Shown here: in pieces, positions 54,302 to 63,776 of the stretch | How the letters are laid out: each line of letters starts with the position of its first letter | Position numbering within the stretch: position 1 is the stretch's first letter | From: Anaerolineae bacterium | Lineage (GTDB): Bacteria; Chloroflexota; Anaerolineae; 4572-78; J111 | Length of the DNA stretch: 64,000 nucleotides | Assembly (NCBI GenBank): GCA_023382535.1 | Contig: JAHDWA010000016.1 | Coordinates: 1-64,000 of the forward strand | Direction: 5' to 3' | Position numbers and translations under genes: made by a program | The notes under the pieces: generated by a model | What the model was told of the DNA's origin: nothing | What the model saw: the letters and a program-made list of their open reading frames with translations, nothing else | Database searches by the model: none

Positions 54302-55117
54302 TCATGAGAAGATTAACCGCTTCTTGTTTGTCTTGCGTCCCTCCAGTTGCGGATGCTGCGGGTAGCCGGCGTCGTCAAGCAGGTAGAGCAATCGTGTGTG
54401 CAGTTGTTGATAGGTGATCTTGTAATTTACCTCCCGGATGACCTTCAAAGCATAGTAGGTCATCGCCCCGTGATAGACGCCACCGATCAACGCATCGTAG
54501 GAGTATTCTTTGTCCGTACATCCGCTCAACAGGACTTCTTTCATTTTAGACTCCGGGTATTTCTCCCTTGTCGTCGGTTTGGCCTTCCAGGGGTTCTCCA
54601 ACACCGGCTGGCCGCGCAAAGCCGGGCTTAAAAAGCGCACCCGGCGGTCATCGGGTGTCTTCAGACCTGGAATGATCTCTCCGATGGCTGCGCGGGTGAC
54701 CGTGCCGGAGAAGCAGGAGTCGGAAATGACGGTCAGATGGACACCCCTCGGTAACTCTGAGAAAAGGGCGCGCAAATCATCATCTACGAGTAAATTGTCG
54801 GTGCAGTCATAGGGGCACACGGCTTCATCGTATTTCTCCTCGTCGCCGCTGGTATCGGCCAGGTATGTTCCGTGCGAAGAGTTGGTGAAGACCAACACAT
54901 CACCGGACGTAGCCCCGGCCAGCAACTGCTTCAGACCCGAAATCGTCTGAGCTCTGGTCGCCTCTGTGTCCGTGATGAGCTTGACATCTGGCCGGGTAAA
55001 GTCGTAGTGAGCGACCAACAGCTCAGCCCAGGCTTGGGCGTCATTGACGCAGCCGTTCAGATCGCTGCCGTCATAGGGATAATCGTTAATCCCGACACAA
55101 AACGCTTTTTTCGTCAT
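54302..55117 (-). CDS. Second caspase-like (C14) protease
   Basis: The 271-residue protein has TKKAFCVGINDY and LNGCVNDAQAW at the N-terminus. The catalytic dyad is H82 (NSSHGTYL) and C135 (DSCFSG), in the same layout as the protein at 30844 but clearly diverged. The C-terminal region (SYDALIGGVYHGAMTYYAL) completes the fold. It has no attached domain. It would be the upstream gene of the - strand protease unit, with the helical protein and CHAT gene below it. GGAGG lies about seven bases before the ATG. Confidence 0.93.
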   Translation of the reverse strand: MTKKAFCVGINDYPYDGSDLNGCVNDAQAWAELLVAHYDFTRPDVKLITDTEATRAQTISGLKQLLAGATSGDVLVFTNSSHGTYLADTSGDEEKYDEAVCPYDCTDNLLVDDDLRALFSELPRGVHLTVISDSCFSGTVTRAAIGEIIPGLKTPDDRRVRFLSPALRGQPVLENPWKAKPTTREKYPESKMKEVLLSGCTDKEYSYDALIGGVYHGAMTYYALKVIREVNYKITYQQLHTRLLYLLDDAGYPQHPQLEGRKTNKKRLIFS

Positions 55118-55182
55118 GGTATACCTCCACAGTAATGAATAAATTTGGACAATATAAAGAACCCCTTCTCCCTGACCTCGCC

Positions 55183-58100
55183 TTACCGAGGCCGGTTGGC
55201 GTTGATAAAGTTGATGGGATGGACGTAGGCTTGCAGCACCTTCTCCCGGTCAGCCTGGGTGTTACCCCACCATTTGCCGGCAGGTACCGCTTTGACCCGG
55301 ATCTCAAAGTGCAAGTGGGCGGGGTAACGGTCGCCGTCGCCCTTGCCGATGGTGCCGATCTGGTCGCCGCGCCGAATGACATCACCTTTGCGAACAAAAC
55401 GATCCTTGAGATGGGCGTACTGGCTCCAGACAATCTGGCCCCAGGGCAGGCGATGCTCCAACAGGATGATATTGCCCCACATCGGGTAGCGCTGCGAGGT
55501 TACAACCCGGCCGTTGGCCACAGCGTACACCGGCGCACCCAGGTCAGAGTCGCCGCCACCCCGGCCGTTCCAATCCTCGCCAGTGTGCCAGCCTCCCCGC
55601 TCGTTGAAGTAGCTCTGATTCACCAGCCCGGCGGCGACGTAGTAACCCAGGCCATTCGGTTTGCCCACCGGGAAGTCGAAGCCATCGGTAAGCAGCGGCC
55701 AGGGCAACACTTCGACCATGCCCCGGCGTAGCATGAAGCTAATGTTGGCAATCGCCGAGCTGACGTCGTCGCTAACCGGGCGATTTAACAGGAGTTCGCC
55801 GCACTGCCGGTGCAGTTCATACAGTTCGGCCCAATCGGGCAGAGGGGTTAACCAGTCTTCATGTTCATGTTTAGGTAGATCAGGTAGACACCGGCCCATC
55901 CCTATATATATGTCACTATCACCATTGTCCTGATCAGTTGCCATAAACCCCCAGGGCATATAACAACTGGCCCCTTCACCGAACCAATAGGCCATATCCT
56001 TCTGAGTTTTTTCCGGCCGATTGGCAAAATATCTCCGGTCGAAACCAGCCTCTTCGATAATTAGTGGTTTTCGGTGCTGGCGAGCCAAGTCGAGGTCATC
56101 TTCAACTTCGATGGCAGGATTACCTTTCTCAGGCAGGATACGCTTATTACCGTTATAGGGATGATTGGTAAAAAAGTCGATCTGGGGCGAGCCATAAAGT
56201 TTGTGGCGCAAATCCTGGCGATCAGCCATCCAGGCCTGGCGGGTACTGATCATCCCGGTAGTGATCAGGTGATACGGGTCTAATTGCTTAATCTGCCGGG
56301 CCATATCCAGCATAAAGTTGACCAATAACTCAGGCGCACCATGTTGGTCGTCATACTGAGCCTTCAACTCATTGCCAATTTCCCAGGCAAAAATGTGCGG
56401 CTCGTGTTTAAAAGCGTTGACAATGTATTGCACAAAGGGAAGATAGTTTTCCTTATAACCACTTTCAAAGAAGGTGTGGCTCAAGTTAGGGTTGTAGAAT
56501 TTACCATCTCCCTGCACATAAAAAGGTACATCACTGTACATGTTGGTCAAGGCGGGTAACAAGTAAATATCGGGGAAGTTCGGCCCGATCAGGGCCAGGA
56601 CCCGCCGCAGCCGGGCCTCAACCTCCTGGGGGATCGCATTTTTATGGGCCAGGAAGACCCGCACCAGTCGGGCGTTCATAATGGTCGCCTCTTGTAACTG
56701 TTTGGCCTGGTGATCGGGATGGGTATGGGGCAAGTCCTGCGAGTCGCAGCCATAGTGCACCAACCCCCGGATATTGGCCCCGATAAAGCGCATAGGTTTG
56801 CCTTTGAGGTAAAACTGCCCGCCGATAACCTGGACAAAATCGGGTGCGAGGGTGGCACTGATCGCTGCGGGCTGAGTGTGAGCAGGGGTCACGGCCAAGG
56901 CTTGAACCGCTACCTGCGGCTGGTCTTCAACCTTAGGCATCTTATAGACCTTATCCGGGCAGAAAATGTAACCATCATCGGCCAGATGGGGGTTGTTGAT
57001 GGCGCATTCTTCCATAAAAACTTGCCAGGTCAGGCCAGGAATCTTGCCCTGCAGATACTGCTCCCAATAGTTCCAACGATTGCCCTGTAAGGCGGTCACT
57101 TCCTGGGTCCACACCAGTTGGGGCGCCTCCGGGCTGCGCGGCAACGGCAGGGGCACAGCGGTGGCCTGGTCCCATTGGCCGGTCGGGGCATAAACCAGGC
57201 CGGCTTCAAAAATTTGGGCGGTGTAGTTGCGACCGGCCGCGATAGCCTCATATTCGCCGGTCAGGCGGTCACCCAGGCTGTTTTCCTGGGCCATTTTGAA
57301 GAGCATAGCCTGGCGATTGAGCGGAATGATCAGGTGTTCACCGGCGGCCAGCAGATTGTCAACTAATTCCCTTTCAGGTGGCGGCTTGGCCGCTACTTCA
57401 ACGGCGGGGGTAGGGCTGACCTCCGCGACCAACAACGGTTCGGGTTCGTCGGCCATAGCCTTCAGTTCCTGCATCAGGCTCAAAGGCTGATCCTGGTTAT
57501 CCAGACCGGTGTGGCGAAAGCTTTCCCAATCCGGGCCGGGGCCAACCTGGAACAGGCAGGCGCCGACGGTGTAGGGTGCGCCGCACAATAGGCCGTTATA
57601 CCAGCGCAGCGAACTTTTGTAGCTGGCCTCCGCCACCGGGTCGTTCCGGTAGAGCCAGCCCACGTCACCGCCGTCGGTGAGCATATACATGCGAGCCAGG
57701 CCAGCCTCGGTGATGATCGCTCGATGCTGGTTGCCGTACTGTTGGCGAATGACTTCCATCACCCGGCAGTAAATACCGCAGCCACTCCTGGCTCCCGGTT
57801 CCTGCGGGTTCATATGGGGCCAGCCGTACTCATGGAAGCCCAGGTAGGTGTATCGCTCCAGGGTTTTGGGAAAGTATTTGAGGTAATCCTGACCGTTGAT
57901 CCAATTGCCGGCGGCAAAGTTAAAGGCCACCGCCTCCAGCCCCTCTTGCTTGAGCCGGTCGAGGAAGGCCATCTGAATGGTATCGTAAGCCGCGGCCTGG
58001 CGCTCCATTTTGGTCCAATTCTGGTGATCCTCATCGCGCCACTGGGCCTTGGGTGGAAAGGAAGCCGGGCCGCGTACCACCTCGTTGAGCGACATCCAAG

Positions 58101-58407
58101 CATCAATGTAGAGCCGGCCGTTCTGGCCCCGCTGTTTGGCAAAGCTAAAGTTGTGGCTTAGCACTTTTTCGGCTATACGGATGCCGACCGCCACCGGGTC
58201 GGGATCATCCAGCATAGCGCCCTGCTCACCAGGGGTATAATAAAAGCGGCCAATCACAAAGGTGTTGGGCGACCACTCGTTGCGGATGTGCTGCAAAACC
58301 GAGAAGTCGTCCAGTTCGGTCAGCAGCACCGGCGGCTTGATGGTTTTGATGGCCTCGATGACGCCGGGCGCAGCAAAGTTTTTGGTGTAAAAACCGAGCT
58401 TATTCAT
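55183..58407 (-). CDS. Double glycoside hydrolase-M23 endopeptidase fusion
   Basis: From ATG 58407 (GGAGG upstream) the protein has 1,074 residues. The first TIM-barrel-like domain (1-330) has the clan GH-A pair E109 (SLNEV) and E234 (IITEAG). A middle region (about 360-500) suggests a peptidoglycan-binding or LysM-like segment. A second GH5-like domain (about 530-830) has WEIGNEL and LIIEEAG. The last 170 residues are an M23 zinc endopeptidase (HTGEDW, LGAPVYAVANG, HLHFE at 1031-1035). It should attack cell-wall or other polysaccharide-peptide polymers. No signal peptide is visible, so export must use another route. Confidence 0.88.
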   Translation of the reverse strand: MNKLGFYTKNFAAPGVIEAIKTIKPPVLLTELDDFSVLQHIRNEWSPNTFVIGRFYYTPGEQGAMLDDPDPVAVGIRIAEKVLSHNFSFAKQRGQNGRLYIDAWMSLNEVVRGPASFPPKAQWRDEDHQNWTKMERQAAAYDTIQMAFLDRLKQEGLEAVAFNFAAGNWINGQDYLKYFPKTLERYTYLGFHEYGWPHMNPQEPGARSGCGIYCRVMEVIRQQYGNQHRAIITEAGLARMYMLTDGGDVGWLYRNDPVAEASYKSSLRWYNGLLCGAPYTVGACLFQVGPGPDWESFRHTGLDNQDQPLSLMQELKAMADEPEPLLVAEVSPTPAVEVAAKPPPERELVDNLLAAGEHLIIPLNRQAMLFKMAQENSLGDRLTGEYEAIAAGRNYTAQIFEAGLVYAPTGQWDQATAVPLPLPRSPEAPQLVWTQEVTALQGNRWNYWEQYLQGKIPGLTWQVFMEECAINNPHLADDGYIFCPDKVYKMPKVEDQPQVAVQALAVTPAHTQPAAISATLAPDFVQVIGGQFYLKGKPMRFIGANIRGLVHYGCDSQDLPHTHPDHQAKQLQEATIMNARLVRVFLAHKNAIPQEVEARLRRVLALIGPNFPDIYLLPALTNMYSDVPFYVQGDGKFYNPNLSHTFFESGYKENYLPFVQYIVNAFKHEPHIFAWEIGNELKAQYDDQHGAPELLVNFMLDMARQIKQLDPYHLITTGMISTRQAWMADRQDLRHKLYGSPQIDFFTNHPYNGNKRILPEKGNPAIEVEDDLDLARQHRKPLIIEEAGFDRRYFANRPEKTQKDMAYWFGEGASCYMPWGFMATDQDNGDSDIYIGMGRCLPDLPKHEHEDWLTPLPDWAELYELHRQCGELLLNRPVSDDVSSAIANISFMLRRGMVEVLPWPLLTDGFDFPVGKPNGLGYYVAAGLVNQSYFNERGGWHTGEDWNGRGGGDSDLGAPVYAVANGRVVTSQRYPMWGNIILLEHRLPWGQIVWSQYAHLKDRFVRKGDVIRRGDQIGTIGKGDGDRYPAHLHFEIRVKAVPAGKWWGNTQADREKVLQAYVHPINFINANRPR

Positions 58408-58532
58408 AAGACACCTCCACATATCCGGGCGATATTCGCCTGATAACCGGCGGCATGTAGCCCGTGTACGCGCTTGCCAGGCTGCCTGCCGCCGGGAAAC
58501 AGTTGGCGAAAACCAAGTCGGGGCCGCCTCGA

Positions 58533-59081
58533 TCAGGGATGTGCGGTCTTCAGGACGGCCACTTCCGCCTCCAACCGGGCCAGGCGCTCCACTATCGGCT
58601 CGACGCCGGTGCGGCGCAGTTGGAAGACCAGGTACAGGCCGGTGTGGTCGGCCAGCATGCCGGCCCCGGTGACGACATCGCTGGAATATTCCGGCTCCAG
58701 GATGCAGACGGTGACGCCGCCCGGCTCACCGGCCTGGACCACGCTACCCTGGATATGTTCGATCTCGCCACTGCCACGGGTCGGGAAGATGTCGGCCCGG
58801 CGTGGGCTGGGCGGTTGCCACAGAAACTTCTCATCCACCAAGTAGGGATGAGCGGTGGAGTAAGCAAAGGCAACCATTACCCCGGGCAGCGGCAGGCCAT
58901 TTTCATCCACTGCCAGCACAATCAGGCGCTGCTCTTCAAAGCTCTTGGGTTTGGTGCGGCGAATACCGATCAGCCGGAAAGTTCCTTGTTCCGTCGGTGT
59001 GGCCGAGTGTAGTTCGGCCAGCCAGTCGCGCTGGATGTCAAACGGTAAATTTAACAATGGTTTGTAATCAAAGAGTAGCAT
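58533..59081 (-). CDS. Hypothetical protein, beta-rich with C-terminal coiled coil
   Basis: The 182-residue protein is of no recognised family. The middle (IVLAVDENGLPLPGVMVAFAYS) resembles a carboxypeptidase-regulatory or invasin-like beta-sandwich strand pattern. The last 25 residues form a heptad helix (VERLARLEAEVAVLK), suggesting oligomerisation. It precedes the hydrolase gene on the same strand and may be its structural or binding partner. GGAAC before the ATG is a weak ribosome-binding site. Confidence 0.6.
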   Translation of the reverse strand: MLLFDYKPLLNLPFDIQRDWLAELHSATPTEQGTFRLIGIRRTKPKSFEEQRLIVLAVDENGLPLPGVMVAFAYSTAHPYLVDEKFLWQPPSPRRADIFPTRGSGEIEHIQGSVVQAGEPGGVTVCILEPEYSSDVVTGAGMLADHTGLYLVFQLRRTGVEPIVERLARLEAEVAVLKTAHP

Positions 59082-59676
59082 CAGTCAGTTCCTTTCTTGG
59101 GTAGGGGTCAACCACGCGTTGACCGCTCTGCGCTAAATCTTTAAACCGAAAAATATTCTGTCCTCAGTTGAAATCGTAACACAGGCCTGGCTACAAACTG
59201 GCTACAAAGGTCCTGGCTAAGTGTGAATCAGTTCGTTTTGGAATCCCCTTGAAGAGTACGGGCTGGTATACTCATCAATCCCGACCAGCACGGCATACAA
59301 CTTTGGGAAGGTGCATATCCGGCCAACCCCTTATAAAAAATCTCCCCAGAAGCTATTGCGTCTGAGGAGATTGCTACTAATGCACCGATCCTGAAACAGG
59401 CAGAAATAGCCTCGTTTCAAATTCACCCATCTGGTAATTACTTCTACTACTATTCACTACCCTCCTTTTTTCCAACATCCAACTTAGACGCTCACATTAC
59501 GCAGTTTCTCGGGAGGAGTCCCGAATTTATTCGGGCTTTCCCAGACTAAAGTCTGGACTCCTGCGTAAGGTGAGTTAGACGAATCCCTTTGAGCTTGGCC
59601 ACCCGGCGCAGTTCCTCAGGGAAGATGAACCGGCAGCACTCCTTCGAAAGGATCCGGCCGTCGTTTGTACTGCGAG
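59082..59676. other. Non-coding stretch with double-hairpin repeat
   Basis: No gene is recognised in these 595 bases. GCTACAAA-type direct repeats lie near 59190. Nested palindromes at 59515-59561 (GGAGTC/GACTCC outer arms; CCCGAAT/ATTCGGG and CCAGAC/GTCTGG inner stems) match the style of the 42977 element. The stretch contains the 3' flank of the metalloprotease gene and the promoter region of the 58533 gene. Confidence 0.5.
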
Positions 59677-62403
59677 TCACTTCTTTCCGATGGTCAAGGT
59701 ACTTGACGTCGGATTGTGCTCGATTCGGATGTCGTCCTCATCCGCCTTGATGTTCCATTCAACGGGCCCACTGTCGTCGGCACGCATCCGCAGCCCCCCC
59801 GTCGTGTCGGCATTATCCAACTGCAAGGCGCCGGTCATCGTGTCACCTGCCAACCGCACGTACATCTGCCGATCCACAAAGGCGTAGGCCGGGTCACTCG
59901 ACTCGCCATTCGCCCTCACGGCGATGATGGGAATGAGATTGCCTCCCAGGTCCAGATTGACCGTTGCCGACCAGAGCTCGCTGTTGTTGACGGCAACCAC
60001 TTCCACACCCTTGATGTGAATCGCTGTTCCAGGCTGTTTGCCTCCTGTCAGGGTAACCGTCGCCGCCGGGGTAGGAGATACCACAACATCGACCGTAGGC
60101 GCCTTGACGCATGTGCACAGACGGGGTGGTTCAATATTCCCAATGGCGATATTGTTGTCGAAGGTCGTCAACCGCCGCGTCAGGACCTCTCCGTAGACGC
60201 TGTGGATGTTGCTATCATCATCAGTGGCAGCGCAAGACATCAGTACCTGGTTCTCACATTCCTTTTGGGGAGTCCATTCGAACGGGCCGATGATCGTATT
60301 GCCTCCTGCTGGGATTGATCCCCCAATGACTAGTGAAGGCGTGGTCAACGGCTGCCAATCATCAGGCCAGACCAGCCCATTATTGCCACTCGGCTGGTAT
60401 CCCTCGACAGTGACATTGTTTGCCGGCTGAGTGCCGCGGTTTCTGACGCGAACGTAGAGGAAATTCGGCGTACCGGCCTTCGGGGTCTGATTGACCAACC
60501 CCCCGTCGGCGCAGTGGCGGTTCCAGATGTCATTGCTTTTCAGAACCTCCGAAGGGTATTCGTATGCGCCTGCCCTACCATCGTCAAAGTACACGTCGAC
60601 GTCCGGAGGATTCCCACCGTAAAGATTCTGCCTCTCAAAGGCCCACCGCACAACCTTGCGCACGGTTGCGCCGCTGTAGCCATCAAAGAACCTCGTGGTG
60701 GCATCCGCTTCTTGCATAGCGGTTGAGAAGCCAACTGTGGTGTTGGGGATCCCTGCGCTAATCAGGGCAGGGGCCTGAAGCAGCAGGTAACAGATATACC
60801 GGCTCGCATACTGACGTTCACTCAGCGATCTGTCGTCGCCGCCGATGGACTGATAGGCACGGAACGCCACCGTTGCCAGGATTTCTTCCGAATCGTAGCC
60901 GCCAGTGTCGCAGGGTCCGCCAAATCCCCATCCTGCCGCCACAGTCCGGTCGTGACGCCGACCACCTACGAAGGGAAACGTGAGGCCCCGGTCCGGTGCG
61001 TGCGACTCCGGATCATACAGGACGGCAGCCAGTACATCACCGATGCCCTCGCAGAACCCGAGATTGCCATCATGCAGGTTATCCTGAAGAACAGCATGTC
61101 CGAATTCGTGGCATACGACCGGAGCATCTGCGGCGATCCCTACAGTGGATCCTACCCCTGCCACACCAAAGGTATAATGGTCTGTTCCGTCACCTGCAGC
61201 ATTCCCATAGTGGTGTGCATTGACGCCTGCCTCACCACGGGGATCCACCGGTATGGGAAAGACGGTTCCGTCGAAGTAGGTTTCCAGATCAAGCCCTAAG
61301 GATTCCACAAGCTTGTAGAGCTCGTCCAAATGCCAGTAGGCGTTCACCGCGGCAAAGCCGTCGGAGGTGCAGGTGTAGTTGAACACAGCCCCCGTTCCGT
61401 TCGGTTCGGCCGGAGGCGCGGCGACTGGCCCGGCTATCTCCTGGATCTCGACAAAACGTCCTCTTAAAACTACATCTGCCGGAGGCGCAGGTAGGAAGAG
61501 CCGCTCCAGGGATACGCTCCGCCGATAAGCATTCAGCTCATTGGCGGGAGAGGTCGGGGTGAGCGTAGCGTCTCCGGATAATGCGAGCGGATCGTTTGAG
61601 AACACCAGACCCTCCACGGAGGAGACGAGCGGCCTCACATAGAGTACGGCGCCGCTGAACACTTCGAAGAAGATCACCCAATTCAGGGGACCAACTCGGC
61701 CACCGCCAGTTGCGAAGCGGCACTCGGTGACAACATAATGCTTGCCGTCTTCTATCTCGGCCGGAACTGGCTCCGAGGCCAGATCGGGAAGTGCCAGGCT
61801 AGGGTCCTCTCTTGGCTTGCGATCTGCCTCTCGGTAGCGATAGACCAGTTCCTTCTGGCTGTGGACGGCAGAGAAGCTCAGTCCGGTTTGGTCCAGGAGT
61901 GCCTTGAGACGGGCCTCAACGGCCGCCTTGCCTGCCCTGAACTCGGCCTCTTCAAAGTCAGTCCAGTAGCCGACGCGGAACTCGAGGTCGTCGTGAAGGC
62001 TCTGGCTTGAACCGATCACTACATTTTCCGGCCCGGCCATGCGCACCACGAGACCGGCCTGCCACACCGGCAGACCCCGATAGGTTTGCACGTAGGAGAC
62101 GACGTGGGCGTCCCTCGATCTCTTCACCTCACGAATGTGCAGCAAAGAGCCTTCACCTTTGACATACGCCTCTGGCGGTGACTCAGAAGCTTTCCTCAAG
62201 ACGGATTTCGCAATGCCGTAGAGGTCGGCCACTTCCCGTACGTAGAATCCGGCGGTTTGTGCTGGGTTCAGAGGTCTTTCTGCGGCTGCGGCTGCGGCTG
62301 CGGGGACTCGCTTTTGGATAACGAAAGGCTCCTCGATGTGGGAGATACTAACAACGCGCCCCTCAGCATCCTTATACACTTGGCCAGAACTTTGCTCAGT
62401 CAT
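59677..62403 (-). CDS. Fungalysin/thermolysin-like zinc metalloprotease with fibre-like C-terminus
   Basis: The 908-residue protein has an N-terminal FTP/PepSY-like propeptide region (about 60-240, VVSYVQTYRGLPVW). The gluzincin core has HEFGH at 432-436 and third zinc ligand E452 (GFCEGIGD). CARDB/beta-sandwich regions follow (about 640-760). The end (YVRLAGDTMTGALQL, about 845-910) resembles phage-type fibre segments. No signal peptide is visible. Its start overlaps the stop of the next upstream gene (ATGA), so the two are co-translated. A particle-delivered or injected protease is possible. Confidence 0.85.
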   Translation of the reverse strand: MTEQSSGQVYKDAEGRVVSISHIEEPFVIQKRVPAAAAAAAERPLNPAQTAGFYVREVADLYGIAKSVLRKASESPPEAYVKGEGSLLHIREVKRSRDAHVVSYVQTYRGLPVWQAGLVVRMAGPENVVIGSSQSLHDDLEFRVGYWTDFEEAEFRAGKAAVEARLKALLDQTGLSFSAVHSQKELVYRYREADRKPREDPSLALPDLASEPVPAEIEDGKHYVVTECRFATGGGRVGPLNWVIFFEVFSGAVLYVRPLVSSVEGLVFSNDPLALSGDATLTPTSPANELNAYRRSVSLERLFLPAPPADVVLRGRFVEIQEIAGPVAAPPAEPNGTGAVFNYTCTSDGFAAVNAYWHLDELYKLVESLGLDLETYFDGTVFPIPVDPRGEAGVNAHHYGNAAGDGTDHYTFGVAGVGSTVGIAADAPVVCHEFGHAVLQDNLHDGNLGFCEGIGDVLAAVLYDPESHAPDRGLTFPFVGGRRHDRTVAAGWGFGGPCDTGGYDSEEILATVAFRAYQSIGGDDRSLSERQYASRYICYLLLQAPALISAGIPNTTVGFSTAMQEADATTRFFDGYSGATVRKVVRWAFERQNLYGGNPPDVDVYFDDGRAGAYEYPSEVLKSNDIWNRHCADGGLVNQTPKAGTPNFLYVRVRNRGTQPANNVTVEGYQPSGNNGLVWPDDWQPLTTPSLVIGGSIPAGGNTIIGPFEWTPQKECENQVLMSCAATDDDSNIHSVYGEVLTRRLTTFDNNIAIGNIEPPRLCTCVKAPTVDVVVSPTPAATVTLTGGKQPGTAIHIKGVEVVAVNNSELWSATVNLDLGGNLIPIIAVRANGESSDPAYAFVDRQMYVRLAGDTMTGALQLDNADTTGGLRMRADDSGPVEWNIKADEDDIRIEHNPTSSTLTIGKK

Positions 62404-63392
62404 GATTTGCCTCCTATAGAGTTAGCCCGACAGCTTTGCTCGAGCTCGGCCAGTCTCGCACTCTGCTGGTGGAGGGTGCGTTCCTGTCGAATGGCATGCA
62501 ATGTCATCTCCTCTATCCTCTTCAGCAGCAGCATGCAGAATTCGCCAATGTGCAGGCCTTGAGTGGCAACTTGGTCAGCCGTTGGCAGCTCGGGCAGGTG
62601 TTGATTCTGCCCGATATACGTTGCCAGCTCGTCCAGATCCGGGAGTTTGTAGGCTGGCGCAAATACATGGTCCGGCACAGCAATGGCCCAATCTTTGATC
62701 ACGAGTTCACCACTGATGGTGATGTCGCCAGTCGCGCCGTCCAGGCGAATCGTGCGCGTACCGTCTCCTCTGTTTATGAGTACGTCACCATGTTGGCCAT
62801 TGCCGCCGACGGTGATCTCGCCAGCAGTGCCGGCCAGGTGGATCGTCTCCTGCCCGGCCGGGTCTCTGACGACGACGTCGCCGCCCCGTCCGTTGCCGCC
62901 GAGGATAGCGTCGCCTTGATGACCATCCAGGTGGATCGTCTCCTTGCCGTCCGAGTTCGCGACAATCACGTCACCATCCTGACCCTGGCCACCAAGAGTA
63001 AGATCTCCCACCTTGCCATCCAGGTGGGCTATTACGTCGCCAGTACAGCTCTTGATGGTCAGGTCGGCATTCTTGCCACTGATGCGCACTCGCTCATGTC
63101 CGTGCGCGTCATAGAGGACGATGTCGCCGCTTTGACTGGCCGTACCCGTCTCACCGTCAATAATGTAGGTGATGGTCATCCATTTGTCTCTTAGCAGTAG
63201 TTTGCCATCTTTGTCTCGAGTCCCTCCGATATCAATACCGCCGTTATCCCCATTGATCGAAATCACGGCCGGTCGATTCTGATCGGTACCAAATGGGTAG
63301 AAAGTGACCAGGCCGTTACGACCCGTCTGCTGGGGGGTGGTGTCATTCGGAGGAAGTTGATCTTTTGTGCCTAGTTTCGGAATGTCAGACAT
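62400..63392 (-). CDS. Beta-solenoid/tail-fibre-like protein
   Basis: From ATG 63392 (GGAGAG upstream) the protein has 330 residues. Residues 60-240 are a Gly/Asp-rich repeat of about 22-24 residues (for example GDVIVANSDGKETIHLDGHQG, given here in part), consistent with a right-handed beta-helix. The C-terminal 80 residues (LPDLDELATYIGQNQHLPELP then LLLKRIEEMTLHAIRQ) look like the chaperone-type end of bacterial and phage fibre proteins. It probably forms a trimeric fibre or surface appendage. It is coupled to the metalloprotease gene. Confidence 0.7.
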   Translation of the reverse strand: MSDIPKLGTKDQLPPNDTTPQQTGRNGLVTFYPFGTDQNRPAVISINGDNGGIDIGGTRDKDGKLLLRDKWMTITYIIDGETGTASQSGDIVLYDAHGHERVRISGKNADLTIKSCTGDVIAHLDGKVGDLTLGGQGQDGDVIVANSDGKETIHLDGHQGDAILGGNGRGGDVVVRDPAGQETIHLAGTAGEITVGGNGQHGDVLINRGDGTRTIRLDGATGDITISGELVIKDWAIAVPDHVFAPAYKLPDLDELATYIGQNQHLPELPTADQVATQGLHIGEFCMLLLKRIEEMTLHAIRQERTLHQQSARLAELEQSCRANSIGGKS

Positions 63393-63776
63393 TTTGCTCT
63401 CCGTATTCCAGTTATCATTACCCATACAGTGAGATAAATAAAATAGGAAGACAAATGTGGACAAAATGATGATTTTGAGCTTGACTCAAAGTAGGGCAAT
63501 CGCATCTAATTAATTTGGAAAGTCGAAACCCAGTTTAACTTAGGAATATTGCACAGGATGCCCTGTGATTCCCCCTCTCGGTCAACACCCTAGATGTTGG
63601 GATTTACGAATACCTTTGACCACAGGATGTAGTAGTAAAACAGATTTACAACCGTTCCTCCCGCGTTAGCCATATTTAACCAGAGGATGGTAGTCCGAGT
63701 GGCTCGCTCCGCAGCAGCCAGATTGGGCTGACCTGGATCGCCTGATAAAAGCTGAAGGCGGGAGGAACGATTTCAT
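63393..63776. other. Intergenic region, no gene recognised
   Basis: These 384 bases separate the fibre-like gene from the edge gene. AT-rich parts near 63420-63520 could hold the promoter of the fibre-like gene. ACCACAGGATG-type and CCAGAGGATG-type short repeats lie near 63620 and 63680. No RNA gene or ORF was recognised. Confidence 0.4.

Noticed and set aside
53..55117. A link of the CRISPR array to CHAT/caspase genes as a type III-E Craspase-like system
   Set aside because: No Cas7-11 or TPR-CHAT protein is present. The proteases lie over 26 kb away beyond a mobile element, and their partners are STAND and SIR2 genes.
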